Shown: positions 1 to 8,971, counted from the first letter of the stretch. The stretch: DNA of 64,000 nucleotides from Nibribacter ruber (GCF_009913235.1 NZ_CP047897.1:2065501-2129500), one strand, 5' to 3'. Translations and numbers: made by a program. Notes: generated from the letters alone by a model not told the origin.

Positions 1-690
1 GCCGGCAATGGAAAGGGTGTCATACTCACCGTTCTTGAAGGAGCCCTTCTCAATGCCGCGCACGTTGACCATGGTGTACTTGACGCCCCGGCGGCCCATG
101 AGGAATTTCTCGTACTCCTTCTCCAGACCGCTTACGCCCAGGTAATCACCTGGCATGTAGCCTTTAAACGAAGAATCTTCTAACTGCCGGGGACTGATTT
201 CACCGATGTAGCCCAAGGCGTGGGAAAGGCTCTGGTGCGGATAGCCGCGCACGGTACGCGCACTTATGTAGAATCCCGGAAAATCTACCAGGTTGTCCTG
301 AATCTGGGCAAACTCCTCATTGGTTAACCGTTGCAGAAACGGCGAAGGCTTGACGTAGGAATAGGTCTTGGCAGCTTTGATTTTCTCGCGGTACTCTGGT
401 AGCGTAATGCCCATGACCTGGCAGAACTTGAGCGTGTCTATGACCTTGGCCTCCTTGGGTACCACCATCAAATCATACACCGGCTTGTTTTCCACCAAGA
501 GTCGGCCTTCGCGGTCATACATGAGCCCCCTGAACGGGTATTGCACCACGCGGCGCATGGCATTGCTTTCGGCGGCAGTCTTGTAGCTGTCGTCTAAGAC
601 CTGTATGTAAAAAAGCTTAATGAGATAAACCGCACCAATGGCCAGGAAAATGGCTTGAATTACGTATTTGCGGCCTTCTAAGTATTTCAT
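1..690 (-). CDS. mrdA: Penicillin-binding protein 2 (partial, N-terminal 230 residues)
   Basis: Cell-elongation transpeptidase that crosslinks peptidoglycan in the MreBCD/RodA elongasome. The open frame runs off the left edge; only the N-terminal part is present. It starts MKYLEGRKYVIQ, has one membrane anchor (about residues 10-30, IFLAIGAVYLIKLFYIQ), then the PBP dimerisation-domain signature RGLMYDREGRLLVENKPVYD and later RGYPHQSLSHALGYIGEIS, which are typical of PBP2. The catalytic SxxK region lies outside the window. The ATG overlaps the mreD stop codon by 4 bp (ATGA), so it is the last visible gene of the mreB-mreC-mreD-mrdA operon. Identity is secure from both sequence and context. Confidence 0.93.
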   Translation of the reverse strand, partial: MKYLEGRKYVIQAIFLAIGAVYLIKLFYIQVLDDSYKTAAESNAMRRVVQYPFRGLMYDREGRLLVENKPVYDLMVVPKEAKVIDTLKFCQVMGITLPEYREKIKAAKTYSYVKPSPFLQRLTNEEFAQIQDNLVDFPGFYISARTVRGYPHQSLSHALGYIGEISPRQLEDSSFKGYMPGDYLGVSGLEKEYEKFLMGRRGVKYTMVNVRGIEKGSFKNGEYDTLSIAG

Positions 691-1211
691 CTAAAACCTC
701 TAACCCTCCTTGCAAAAAATAGCATCTGAAAAATGACCAACACCGCTCCGGTGAAAAAAGTGCTGGCAATGATCTTCGCCAAGGTAAATCCAATGAGTTT
801 GAAGCCGTTCAGCTCTAAAAAGAACAGGGTAAAATGGTGCACCAGCAGCAAGACAATGCCATAGGTCAGGAACCAGCGCCACCCCATAGACGTCAAACTG
901 GCATTGTCTGAGGTCTCATAGCCGTCTCTGGGCGTGAGCAGTTTAAGCATGAAAGGCCGCAAATAGCCCACCAGCACCGTGGCCGCGGCGTGCACCCCGG
1001 CCGTGTCATAGAAAAGGTCAATGGTGATGCCCGTAATAAAGGCCAGCACCAGCAACAGCACCTTGTCAATGTCTATGGGCAGGAACAGGATAAACCCGAT
1101 GTAGACAAAGCAAAACCCGGTGTCAAACAGCACCAGGTTGCGCATAAGCAGAATCTGCAGCGCCATGAGCACCACAAACTGCACCAAATGAATAAACCGG
1201 AAACTACTCAT
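687..1211 (-). CDS. mreD: Rod shape-determining protein MreD
   Basis: Small polytopic inner-membrane protein of the elongasome. The 174 residues are nearly all hydrophobic helices (for example VQFVVLMALQILLMRNLVLF at the N terminus, then FVYIGFILFLPIDIDKVLLL and LAFITGITIDLFYDTAGVHA), matching the usual 160-180 residue length of the family. The sequence is poorly conserved, so the call leans on topology and on position between mreC (8-bp overlap) and mrdA (4-bp overlap). Translational coupling is likely. Confidence 0.9.
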   Translation of the reverse strand: MSSFRFIHLVQFVVLMALQILLMRNLVLFDTGFCFVYIGFILFLPIDIDKVLLLVLAFITGITIDLFYDTAGVHAAATVLVGYLRPFMLKLLTPRDGYETSDNASLTSMGWRWFLTYGIVLLLVHHFTLFFLELNGFKLIGFTLAKIIASTFFTGAVLVIFQMLFFARRVRGFR

Positions 1212-2070
1212 CTTCTGCCTTAATGCCTGATTGAATCTGCAAGGTATCTAGTTCGGCCTGGCCTTTGTTCTGCACCACGTACACGTAGGAGAGCTTCTCA
1301 AAGTCAACGGCCAAACGCACGCGTATGGTATAAAAGCTTTTGTCCAATTCTTTCTGCACGCTCACCACCCGGCCAATCATGATGCCCTGCGGATAAATGG
1401 CATTGAACCCAGACGTGACCACGGTATCGCCTTTGAACACCTTCTCGCTCAAGGGAATATAGTGCAGCGTGGCCAGCTCAGGATTACCCGTGTCCCACTT
1501 GATGCTGCCAAAGCTTTGGTTGCGCTTGAGTTTCACGGAGATGAGCGTCTGCGAATGGAGCAGGGACGTGACCGTGGCATAATGCTTGGACACCGCCTTC
1601 ACGCGGCCCACCACGCCTCTGGACGTCAAGACCCCCATGCCCGCCTGCACCCCCGCCTCAGACCCTATGTTGAGCGTGAGGTAGTTGTTGAGCCGGCGCA
1701 CCGAGTTATTGATCACCCGCGCCGGCCTGAAGGTGTACAGCGCCGCGGCCACAGAGTCTGCGGCGGCAAACGTAGAGTCCTTGACCACGCCAATGCTGTC
1801 ATTGAGGGCCAGCTCCTGCTTTTGGGTAAGTTGCGCCCGCAAAAGGGCATTTTCAGCGGCCAGGGACTGGTTTTGTTCCCGCAACTGAAAATACTCTGTC
1901 ACCTCGCTCTGAAACTCCAGCACCTTCCCCACATAATAGTTAGAAGACTGGTAGAACGCGGCATTGTGGTAGGTGTTGCTCCGGTACAGCAGGTACAATG
2001 ACAGCACCTCAAACAAGACAAACACCAGAAACGCCCGTATCCGGAAGATAAACTGAAAAAGTTTCCGCAT
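1204..2070 (-). CDS. mreC: Rod shape-determining protein MreC
   Basis: Periplasmic scaffold that links MreB and PBP2. 288 residues: an N-terminal membrane helix (FLVFVLFEVLSLYLLY), a coiled-coil stretch (about residues 55-90, containing LREQNQSLAAENALLRAQL), then the MreC beta domain with the family motif GVLTSRGVVGRVKAVSKHYA and DTVVTSGFNAIYPQGIMIGR. It follows mreB by 12 bp and overlaps mreD by 8 bp. Standard length, nothing unusual. Confidence 0.96.
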   Translation of the reverse strand: MRKLFQFIFRIRAFLVFVLFEVLSLYLLYRSNTYHNAAFYQSSNYYVGKVLEFQSEVTEYFQLREQNQSLAAENALLRAQLTQKQELALNDSIGVVKDSTFAAADSVAAALYTFRPARVINNSVRRLNNYLTLNIGSEAGVQAGMGVLTSRGVVGRVKAVSKHYATVTSLLHSQTLISVKLKRNQSFGSIKWDTGNPELATLHYIPLSEKVFKGDTVVTSGFNAIYPQGIMIGRVVSVQKELDKSFYTIRVRLAVDFEKLSYVYVVQNKGQAELDTLQIQSGIKAEDE

Positions 2071-2082
2071 GGGCGCGTGTTC

Positions 2083-3111
2083 TTAGCTTAGCAGTACGCT
2101 ACGGAAACCTTCAATATTTTTAACGGCCACCCCGGTACCCCGCACTACGGCGCGCAACGGATCTTCAGCGATATGGATGGGCAACTTGGTTTTGGTAGCC
2201 AGACGCTTGTCCAGGCCGCGCAGCAAAGCGCCGCCGCCGGTGAGGTGAATCCCATTGTCGTAGATGTCCGCAGAAAGTTCTGGCGGGGCAATCTCCAGGG
2301 CCTTCAAAACAGCCTCTTCAATCTTAGAAACCGATTTATCTAAGGCAATGGCTATTTCTTGATACGTTACCTTGATAACTTTAGGAATACCGGTCATCAA
2401 GTCACGGCCGCGTATCTCAAAGTCGGCCGGCGGGTTGTCCAGTTCGGTCAGGGCCGCGCCTACTTCAATCTTAATTCTCTCTGCAGAGCGCTCTCCAATC
2501 AAAAGATTGTGCTGGCGGCGCATGTGGTCCAGGATGTCTTTGTTGAACACGTCACCGGCTACTCTTATGGACTGCTCGCAGACAATACCAGAAAGCGCAA
2601 TGACGGCAATCTCTGTGGTACCACCTCCTACGTCTACAATCATGGTGCCCACGGGCTGCTCCACGTCAATGCCAATCCCTATGGCGGCGGCCATCGGCTC
2701 CTGGATCATCCATACCTCGCGGGCATCGGCGTGCTCGGCAGAGTCTTTTACGGCGCGCTTCTCCACCTCCGTAATACCCGAAGGAATACAGATGACCATG
2801 CGGTACGATGGCTGGAACAAACGCTTCTTGCCCTTGTCAATCATCTTGATCAAGCCTCTGATCATCTGCTCCGCCGCGGTAAAGTCCGCGATTACACCGT
2901 CTTTCAAAGGACGGATGGTCTTGATGTTCTCGTGGGTTTTCTCGTGCATCTGCATTGCCTCACGGCCTACGGCAATCACCTTGTTGGTGGTGCGGTCCAT
3001 GGCAATGATAGAAGGCTCGTCTACCACAATTTTATCATTATGAATGATGAGGGTGTTGGCCGTGCCCAAATCAATCGCTATATCGGCAGTGAAAAAATTA
3101 AATAATCCCAT
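2083..3111 (-). CDS. mreB: Rod shape-determining protein MreB (actin homologue)
   Basis: ATP-dependent bacterial actin that organises lateral wall synthesis. The 342-residue protein has the phosphate-1 motif DLGTANTL at the N terminus, the phosphate-2 motif IVDVGGGTTEIAVI and the adenosine motif HLTGGGALLRGLD. It starts MGLFNFFTADIAIDLGTANT, typical of Bacteroidota MreB. First gene of the operon running leftwards; the AT-rich segment just upstream (about 3112-3200) should hold its promoter, but I could not assign one -33/-7 pair with confidence. Confidence 0.98.
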   Translation of the reverse strand: MGLFNFFTADIAIDLGTANTLIIHNDKIVVDEPSIIAMDRTTNKVIAVGREAMQMHEKTHENIKTIRPLKDGVIADFTAAEQMIRGLIKMIDKGKKRLFQPSYRMVICIPSGITEVEKRAVKDSAEHADAREVWMIQEPMAAAIGIGIDVEQPVGTMIVDVGGGTTEIAVIALSGIVCEQSIRVAGDVFNKDILDHMRRQHNLLIGERSAERIKIEVGAALTELDNPPADFEIRGRDLMTGIPKVIKVTYQEIAIALDKSVSKIEEAVLKALEIAPPELSADIYDNGIHLTGGGALLRGLDKRLATKTKLPIHIAEDPLRAVVRGTGVAVKNIEGFRSVLLS

Positions 3112-3234
3112 TCGTTGTCGTTTTGTGCTTCTAAGAGAAACACTATATATGAAGAATATTTTCTTTACAAGGTACTACAATAGGCAAAATTACGTATTTC
3201 TGCCATATTTTTTCATTATCCGTGAAAACGCTTT

Positions 3235-3272
3235 CGTTTTTAGCTTATTTTCTGGAAAACAGCCCAAAAACG
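3235..3272. repeat. Dispersed 38-bp palindrome, copy 1
   Basis: Member of the window-wide intergenic palindrome family: left arm CGTTTTTAGC, centre TTTTCTGGAAAA, right arm GCCCAAAAACG. Lies 123 bp upstream of mreB in the purH-mreB gap. The rest of the gap (3112-3457) holds copy 2 and the purH terminator. Confidence 0.9.
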
Positions 3273-3364
3273 CACTTTTTATACCTCATTTTTTGAGGCT
3301 CCCCACCAGCGCACCTTGTTTTTTTACTATATAGAAAAAGCACTGCTACCAGAAATGCCTCTCT

Positions 3365-3402
3365 CGTTTTTGGCCTCTTTTCTGGAAATCAAGCCAAAAA
3401 CG
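3365..3402. repeat. Dispersed 38-bp palindrome, copy 2
   Basis: Same family: left arm CGTTTTTGGCC, centre TTTTCTGGAAAT, right arm AGCCAAAAACG. It directly abuts the purH terminator hairpin, on its downstream side. Confidence 0.9.
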
Positions 3403-3437
3403 AAAGGCCCGACTGCCAATAAAGCAACCGGGCCTTT
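3403..3437 (-). terminator. purH intrinsic terminator
   Basis: Stem AAAGGCCCG / CGGGCCTTT around a 17-nt loop, 20 bp past the purH stop codon on the minus strand. Confidence 0.75.
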
Positions 3438-3457
3438 TGCAATTTAATGTATACGAC

Positions 3458-4987
3458 TTAGTGTTTGAAATGGCGCACTCCCGTCACGACCATGGCTAGG
3501 TTACGCTCATTACAAGCATCTATGGAGTCCTGATCCTTGATGGAACCGCCCGGCTGAACCACGGCCGTAATGCCCGCCTCAGCAGCAATGGTCACGCAGT
3601 CTGGGAACGGGAAGAACGCGTCTGAGGCCATCACGGCGCCCTGCAAATCAAACCCGAAACTTCTGGCTTTCTCAATGGCCTGGCGCAGCGCATCTACCCG
3701 GGAGGTCTGCCCTACTCCGCTGGCCAGCAGCTGGTTTCCTTTGGCCAACACAATGGTATTGGACTTGGTGTGCTTGCAAACTTTCAAAGCGAACTCCAAT
3801 CCTTCAACCTCTTCCGGAGACGGCGCGCGGTTGGTCGCGGTTTTGAACTCCTTGGCAGTCTCAGTGGCCAGGTCTTTGTCTTGCTCTATCACGCCGTTCA
3901 ATAATGTCTTGAACAGTTTGGCAGGCAGTTGCACCGGCTTCTGTCTCAGCAAAATGCGGTTCTTCTTAGACTTTAACAGCTCCAACGCGTCCTGGTCAAA
4001 CTCCGGGGCAATTAATACTTCAAAGAACAGCTTGTTCAGTTCCTGGGCGGTGGCCAAGTCAATGGTTTTGTTGGCAATGATCACACCGCCAAACGCTGAC
4101 ACCGGGTCACAGGCCAGAGCATTCAGATAGGCTTGGTGAAGAGAATCGGCAACGGCCACACCACAGGCGTTGGTATGTTTTAAGATGGCCACGGCGGGCT
4201 GGTCAGAAAACTCGGCCATGAGTAACACAGCAGCATCCACGTCTACTAGGTTATTGTAAGACAACTCTTTACCGTTGAGTTTGTCAAAAAGTTGGTCCAG
4301 GTTGCCATAGAATGTACCAGCCTGGTGCGGATTCTCGCCGTAGCGAAGGGCTTGGCTGGTGCGCTCGCTTTGCTTGAAGGCCGGGGCCAGCTCCTGCTCC
4401 TTGCTCAGGTGGTTAAAGATGTGCGTGTCATAATGCGAAGACACGTCAAACGCCTTCGCGGCAAAACGCTTTCTGTCAGATAAATCAGTACTGCCGTCTT
4501 TGGCCTGGAGCAATTCTACCACCTCGCCGTACTGCTCACGGTTAGAGACAATGAGCACATCCTGGAAGTTTTTGGCCGCCGCCCTAATCAAGGAAATACC
4601 GCCAATGTCAATCTTCTCAATGATGTCTTCCACTGCCGCGCCAGAGGCCACTGTTTCTTCAAACGGGTACAAATCCACAATCACCAAATCCAAGGCCGGA
4701 ATCTGGAAGTGGCGCAATTCCTGCTGGTCCTGCTCATGCCCGCGGCGGTGCAGAATTCCCCCAAATATTTTTGGATGCAAAGTCTTCACGCGCCCACCGA
4801 AGATGGAGGGATAATCAGTTACGTTCTCTACCGGCACTACTTCAACGCCCAGCTTTTCCAGGAAATCCTGAGTTCCGCCGGTAGAGTAAAAGGTCACGCC
4901 TTGTTTCTGCAACTCGCGCACCAGCGGCTCCAGGCCGTCTTTGTAATACACAGAAATTAAGGCAGATTTGATTTTAACGGTATTCAT
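3458..4987 (-). CDS. purH: Bifunctional AICAR transformylase / IMP cyclohydrolase
   Basis: Catalyses the last two steps of IMP synthesis. 509 residues from MNTVKIKSALISVYYKDGL; an in-frame GTG- or ATG-type extension further upstream is not homologous, so the ATG at 4987 is preferred. The N-terminal MGS-like cyclohydrolase domain shows FYSTGGTQDFLEKLGVEV and the KTLHPKIFGGIL motif. The C-terminal transformylase domain shows SQALRYGENPHQAGTFYG, AILKHTNACGVAVA and DAFFPFPDCVTIAAEAGITA, including the catalytic Lys-His of KHTNACG. Downstream of purN with a 213-bp gap, so the two may be co-transcribed. Confidence 0.97.
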   Translation of the reverse strand: MNTVKIKSALISVYYKDGLEPLVRELQKQGVTFYSTGGTQDFLEKLGVEVVPVENVTDYPSIFGGRVKTLHPKIFGGILHRRGHEQDQQELRHFQIPALDLVIVDLYPFEETVASGAAVEDIIEKIDIGGISLIRAAAKNFQDVLIVSNREQYGEVVELLQAKDGSTDLSDRKRFAAKAFDVSSHYDTHIFNHLSKEQELAPAFKQSERTSQALRYGENPHQAGTFYGNLDQLFDKLNGKELSYNNLVDVDAAVLLMAEFSDQPAVAILKHTNACGVAVADSLHQAYLNALACDPVSAFGGVIIANKTIDLATAQELNKLFFEVLIAPEFDQDALELLKSKKNRILLRQKPVQLPAKLFKTLLNGVIEQDKDLATETAKEFKTATNRAPSPEEVEGLEFALKVCKHTKSNTIVLAKGNQLLASGVGQTSRVDALRQAIEKARSFGFDLQGAVMASDAFFPFPDCVTIAAEAGITAVVQPGGSIKDQDSIDACNERNLAMVVTGVRHFKH

Positions 4988-5200
4988 ATAGTTGAGAATG
5001 ATTGGGTTCTTATTGGAAACTTTAAGGCAGAACGCCTTTGTACATACGTTGCCACCCCAAACTCCAGATGAAGTTGGGTATGCCAATAAAGCAAACTATC
5101 ACAGCAGGTAATGTCCTTGAAGGGAACGCGCGAAAAGATGGCGGGCAGATGAAGTGAGCAAAACACAGAGGGCTGGCGTAGTCGCTTCATCTTTGGCAGG

Positions 5201-5800
5201 TTAGGCTCTGGGGGTCTGTTTCTCCTGGGTGAGTAACTCTTCTACCACGCGCGGCAGGTGTTGGTGCTCCAGGGAAAGCACGCGCGCCGCCAGGGTCTCG
5301 CAGGTATCGTCTGGCCGTACGGGGCACGTCTCCTGGTAAATGGGTGCGCCCTCGTCATAGTGCTCATTCACGTAATGAATGGTGATGCCCGTCTGTGCCT
5401 CTGCCGCATCCAGCACCGCTTGGTGCACATGCTGTCCGTGCATGCCTTTGCCGCCAAACCTGGGCAACAACGCCGGATGAATATTGATGATTTTGTTATG
5501 GAAGGCCTTCACAAACTCTGCCGGCAACAGCCACAGAAAGCCGGCCAGCACAATTAGGTCCGGCTCATAGGCATAGACTTGCTGCGCGACGGTTCCGTCC
5601 TTTAAAGAAGGTCTGTCAAAGACGACGGTGGGTACGTTAAAGTTTTCGGCACGCTGCAGGGCAAACGCATCTGGGTTGTTGGAGAAGAGCGCCGCCACCT
5701 GAATGGCTGGGTGGTTCTCAAACTGTTCCAGCAGGCGCTGGGCGTTGCTCCCGGAGCCGGAAGCGAAAATGACGATGTTCTTTTTAGAAGAAGTACCCAA
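5201..5800 (-). CDS. purN: Phosphoribosylglycinamide formyltransferase (PurN)
   Basis: Transfers formyl from 10-formyl-THF to GAR in purine synthesis. 199 residues with the family nucleotide-binding start NIVIFASGSGSNAQRLLEQF, the catalytic triad region NIHPALLPRFGGKGMHGQHV (Asn-His) and the Asp of HYVNEHYDEGAPI. The start is TTG at 5800: an in-frame stop lies four codons upstream and no ATG precedes the first beta strand, so the non-ATG start is forced unless there is a sequencing error. Upstream of purH on the same strand. Confidence 0.95.
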   Translation of the reverse strand: MGTSSKKNIVIFASGSGSNAQRLLEQFENHPAIQVAALFSNNPDAFALQRAENFNVPTVVFDRPSLKDGTVAQQVYAYEPDLIVLAGFLWLLPAEFVKAFHNKIINIHPALLPRFGGKGMHGQHVHQAVLDAAEAQTGITIHYVNEHYDEGAPIYQETCPVRPDDTCETLAARVLSLEHQHLPRVVEELLTQEKQTPRA

Positions 5801-5835
5801 AACAGCGAGTCATGCAGATGGAAGAGCAAAGATAG

Positions 5836-5873
5836 CGTTTTTGCCTTCTTTTCCAGAAAATAGGCTAAAAACG
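5836..5873. repeat. Dispersed 38-bp palindrome, copy 3
   Basis: Left arm CGTTTTTGCC, centre TTTTCCAGAAAA, right arm GGCTAAAAACG. Lies 35 bp upstream of purN; one of the few copies in a 5' position. Confidence 0.85.
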
Positions 5874-5919
5874 ATGGAATTGTTTTCGTGGGAGGCCTCG
5901 TATTTCTTTCTTCCCATTC

Positions 5920-6345
5920 CTCCGCCGTTGTTGGTGTTCTCACCAACGATCCAGACTGCCATCCAAGCAGCTCCTTCTATGGGGCAGAAGTTTCTTCCGT
6001 GACTCGCTGTTAGGCATTTGCCGTGCACTTCCGTTGGCCTTTGCCTTGGCAGTGCCGTCTGTTCCGGTGCGAAAGACCAACCTTGTTTCATTTCTTCTGC
6101 TAAGCGCTCACGGCCGCGAGGCCCCGTCCCGGCCCTTCGCACTGCTGTTGTTTGTGGGACTTTGTCCCTGCCGTCGCTGGCCGCGGCGCACAAACACCAG
6201 AGGCGCTCAGGACCAGGACTGGTTTCGGTCCCATTCTGCTGCTGTTGGATGGTTGGTTTAGCTTGTTGCAGGTGATAGCTTTGGCTGTCGGTGCAGAGTC
6301 ACGCGTGCCAAGGCACGGTTTGTTATTCTCTTTCCCGCATTGGTA
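5920..6345. other. GC-rich non-coding segment with several stems
   Basis: Open frames here are not protein-like on either strand (rich in Arg, Cys and Pro, no conserved pattern). Inverted repeats are visible: GTTGGTG/CACCAAC near 5934-5950, an outer GTTTGTG/CACAAAC pair enclosing GGAC-TTT-GTCC near 6148-6195, and GGACC/GGTCC near 6211-6232. It could be a structured RNA or a decayed repeat cluster; I cannot tell which. Confidence 0.35.
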
Positions 6346-6373
6346 GTCCCTGTCTAGAACGGCCTCTCCCAAC

Positions 6374-6412
6374 GCGGATACCCCCTTGAGGGGGGCGAAG
6401 GGGGGTGTTTAC
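6374..6412 (-). repeat. G/C-run dispersed repeat, copy A
   Basis: Reverse complement reads GTAAACACCCCCC, then TTCGCCCCCC, then TCAAGGGGG and ATCCGC. It matches the plus-strand segment at 55783-55822 over about 40 bp with a handful of differences, so it is a dispersed repeat; the two copies lie about 49 kb apart. Confidence 0.7.
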
Positions 6413-6569
6413 ACCTGTAGAATTTTAGCATTCCGTCCTCCTTTGAAGGAAGTAAGGGGATGGAAGGTGGTTACCAATTGCGACGGCTTCTACTCAAAAT
6501 GCCTTGTAGCATCCGGTAGGATGTAATAGTGTTCGCGAGCGAGGACGTGGGAGTGACTTCGCAAGAAAC

Positions 6570-6607
6570 CGTTTTTGGCTTGTTTTCCAGAAAATAGGCT
6601 AAAAACG
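6570..6607. repeat. Dispersed 38-bp palindrome, copy 4
   Basis: Left arm CGTTTTTGGCT, centre TTTTCCAGAAAA, right arm AGGCTAAAAACG. Ends 6 bp from the stop codon of the DUF4130 gene. Confidence 0.9.
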
Positions 6608-6613
6608 GCCAAA

Positions 6614-7447
6614 TTAATTTAAGCGGGCCAGCCCCGTAGGCAATTGTTTGTTCTGGATAGGCTGGTGCGACTGGATTCTGGGTTTCTTCTCTGTGAGGTA
6701 TTTCCAATAGCGCTTTGGCATATGGCGCATGTGCAGTTTCTTGTTGCGCCGTTCTGGAATGTTGACGTGGTCAAAGTACGCCTGCCACAGTTGTTGGTAC
6801 AAAGGCTCTACACCCGCTAGGATATCCTGCGGCAAATCTATCTTTTGGAACGCCGGTGCTTCTTCTTCCATAGACACCAGCTCTACAAACTGGCCATTAT
6901 AGAACGCGCCGTACTGCCGCTTTACGTCATAGATAAGCCATTGCTGGTCGGCGTAGCGTTTCTCAAAGTGGGTGACAATCAAAGGCAACACGTTGAAGTC
7001 AGGTTGGATGGGCGCTACGTATAGGCCGTCTTGAGTGCACTGGAACCTGACAAAGGCTTCCATGCGGTGCTTCTCTCTAAACATCTGCTTGCCCACCTGC
7101 GCCATCTTCTGCACGCAGGGCTCCGCGAAGTTCTCTTCTATGCCCTCCTGCTGACTGGAGAAGACCAATTGCACAAACTGCCAGATGAGCATCTCAAACC
7201 CCGCCTGTTCCCAGAGGTAGGCTTTGTACACGTTCTCCCACGCCGGCTTTGACAGTTTCTTTCCCAAGCCTTCCCAAACGCGTTTGGCTTTGGCCTCGTC
7301 TGAAGGAATGAAATGGTGCTCGGCAAAAATACCGGGAGGTGCCTCGCCTTCTTTCCCTATCTGGTCTGGCCACGCCTTGCGCTCATACGCCTCAAAGATG
7401 ACCGTGAGCAGTCCCTCAAAAGAGCCGTCATAGGTATAGAAGTGCAT
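6614..7447 (-). CDS. TIGR03915 family / DUF4130 DNA-metabolism protein
   Basis: 277 residues from the ATG at 7447 (MHFYTYDGSFEGLLTVIFEA); a TTG two codons upstream is less likely. The N-terminal YDGSFEGLLTVIFEAYERK block and C-terminal NIPERRNKKLHMRHMPKRYW block (typical of DUF4130) identify the family, which is nearly always next to a TIGR03916 radical SAM protein, as here. In some bacteria the same domain is fused to a UdgX-type uracil-DNA glycosylase, which suggests a role in DNA repair or modification. The biochemical activity is not established. Confidence 0.85.
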   Translation of the reverse strand: MHFYTYDGSFEGLLTVIFEAYERKAWPDQIGKEGEAPPGIFAEHHFIPSDEAKAKRVWEGLGKKLSKPAWENVYKAYLWEQAGFEMLIWQFVQLVFSSQQEGIEENFAEPCVQKMAQVGKQMFREKHRMEAFVRFQCTQDGLYVAPIQPDFNVLPLIVTHFEKRYADQQWLIYDVKRQYGAFYNGQFVELVSMEEEAPAFQKIDLPQDILAGVEPLYQQLWQAYFDHVNIPERRNKKLHMRHMPKRYWKYLTEKKPRIQSHQPIQNKQLPTGLARLN

Positions 7448-7466
7448 AGCCAAAGGATACGCGAGC

Positions 7467-7616
7467 TTAGGAAGCGATGCGGATGTTGCTCAAGGCGGCG
7501 TTGGCGGCTTCTTCCTGGCGCTGGGCAGATAGTTGGCGCAGATAAGGCACCAGGGTGCTTAGCTTGCAACGGAAAGAAACAGGAGCTACAGTTTGGCGGG
7601 CAGTGATAGATTGCAT
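7467..7616 (-). CDS. Possible 49-residue protein between the DUF4130 and radical SAM genes
   Basis: Minus-strand ATG at 7616 opens MQSITARQTVAPVSFRCKLS, followed by a helical, Gln/Ala-rich tail (LRQLSAQRQEEAANAALSNI). It fits the gap between the two partner genes, 19 bp before the DUF4130 start. No recognised family; it might be only leader sequence. Confidence 0.3.
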   Translation of the reverse strand: MQSITARQTVAPVSFRCKLSTLVPYLRQLSAQRQEEAANAALSNIRIAS

Positions 7617-7705
7617 GGCAGTAATGGTTTGATTTTTAACAAGTAAGATTTTCTTTTGTTTGGGAGCGTTCAGCTTCCCAGTTCTGGGGTTCCGGTGGCG
7701 GCGGC

Positions 7706-8971
7706 TCAGCTGGCCTGCTGAAACAAATCCAGCTGACTTCCCCACAGACCGTTTCTGTCTCCCTTTTCCCCGAAAAGGATTCTTCTTCGGATGGCTTCCT
7801 CGTCCCATTCTCTCGTCTCCAAACTGCGCCCTCCGCAGGTGATAAAATACTTGGCCCGTTTAATGACTACTCCAATCTGTTTCAGGTTCTCCCAACTGAG
7901 GTAGGCAAAGCGGCGGGCCGCCACTATCTTTTTGGCTGACTTCAATCCAATGCCCGGCACCCGGACAATCATCTCATAGTCTGCCGTGTTAATCTCTAAA
8001 GGAAACACGTGCCGGTTGCGCAACGCCCAAGCCAACTTAGGGTCAATCTGCAAATCCAGGTTAGGGTTTTGTTCATCCAGCAACTCCTTGGCATCAAAAC
8101 CATACAAGCGCATGAGCCAATCTGCCTGATACAACCGGTTCTCTCTGATAATGGGCGGCGTGCTGATGATAGGCAGGCGGCTGTCTGTCACCACGGGCAC
8201 GTAGCCAGAATAATAGACCCGCTTTAACTCAAAGTTCTTGTACAAGCCACTGGACAAGGCCAGGATTTGACGGTCACTCTCGGGCGTGGCACCCACTATC
8301 AATTGCGTGCTTTGTCCGGCTGGCGCGAACGACGGCGTGGACTTGAACAGCTTTTTCTCTTCCTTCACCAAAACCAACTGGTCTTTGATGTTTCCCATGG
8401 GCGTGAGAATTTCTTGGTAGTTCTTCTCAGGCGCCAAGGTCTGCAGGCTCAGTTCAGAAGGAAGCTCAATGTTCACACTCAGCCTGTCGGCATATTTACC
8501 GGCTTCTTTGATGAGTTCTTCGCTAGCCCCTGGAATAGTCTTGAGGTGGATGTACCCATTGAAGTTGTGCTCCAGGCGCAGCTTCTTGGCAATGCGCACC
8601 AAGCGCTCCATGGTATAGTCAGAGTCCTTGAAAATACCAGAACTCAGAAACAGACCTTCAATGTAATTGCGACGGTAGAAGTTGATGGTTAAATCCACTA
8701 CCTCTTGCACGGTGAACCCCACGCGCTTCACGTCATTGCTCTTTCTAGACACGCAGTAGGCACAGTCAAAAATGCAGAAGTTGGTCAGCAGGATTTTGAG
8801 CAGAGACACGCAACGGCCATCCTCGGTGTAGCTGTGGCAAATGCCCATTCCTTCGGCGTTGCCTAATCCTTTGCCTTCGTTTTTGCGTTTACCGCCGCTA
8901 GAAGAGCAAGAGACGTCGTACTTAGCCGAGTCTGCCAAAATGCTTAGCTTTTCAATGATAGTGTTCTGCAT
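7706..8971 (-). CDS. Putative DNA modification/repair radical SAM protein (TIGR03916)
   Basis: 421 residues from the ATG at 8971 (MQNTIIEKLSILADSAKYDV); a GTG 16 codons upstream is less likely. The radical SAM cluster CxxxCxxC is in LLTNFCIFDCAYCVSRKSND. The C terminus has a helix-hairpin-helix DNA-binding motif, VPGIGLKSAKKIVAARRFAY, which is characteristic of the family. Likely reaction: radical SAM chemistry on DNA or a nucleotide, but this is undetermined. First gene of a leftward pair with the DUF4130 protein and divergent from the barrel gene at 9163. Confidence 0.9.
   Translation of the reverse strand: MQNTIIEKLSILADSAKYDVSCSSSGGKRKNEGKGLGNAEGMGICHSYTEDGRCVSLLKILLTNFCIFDCAYCVSRKSNDVKRVGFTVQEVVDLTINFYRRNYIEGLFLSSGIFKDSDYTMERLVRIAKKLRLEHNFNGYIHLKTIPGASEELIKEAGKYADRLSVNIELPSELSLQTLAPEKNYQEILTPMGNIKDQLVLVKEEKKLFKSTPSFAPAGQSTQLIVGATPESDRQILALSSGLYKNFELKRVYYSGYVPVVTDSRLPIISTPPIIRENRLYQADWLMRLYGFDAKELLDEQNPNLDLQIDPKLAWALRNRHVFPLEINTADYEMIVRVPGIGLKSAKKIVAARRFAYLSWENLKQIGVVIKRAKYFITCGGRSLETREWDEEAIRRRILFGEKGDRNGLWGSQLDLFQQAS

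Noticed and set aside
2359-3105. 248-codon antisense frame inside mreB
   Set aside because: Complete overlap with a highly conserved gene and no protein-like pattern.
5810-6372. Several open frames in the purN-DUF4130 gap
   Set aside because: Two frames on opposite strands both read as low-complexity Arg/Cys/Pro sequence, partly through a palindrome copy; no signal, domain or start support.
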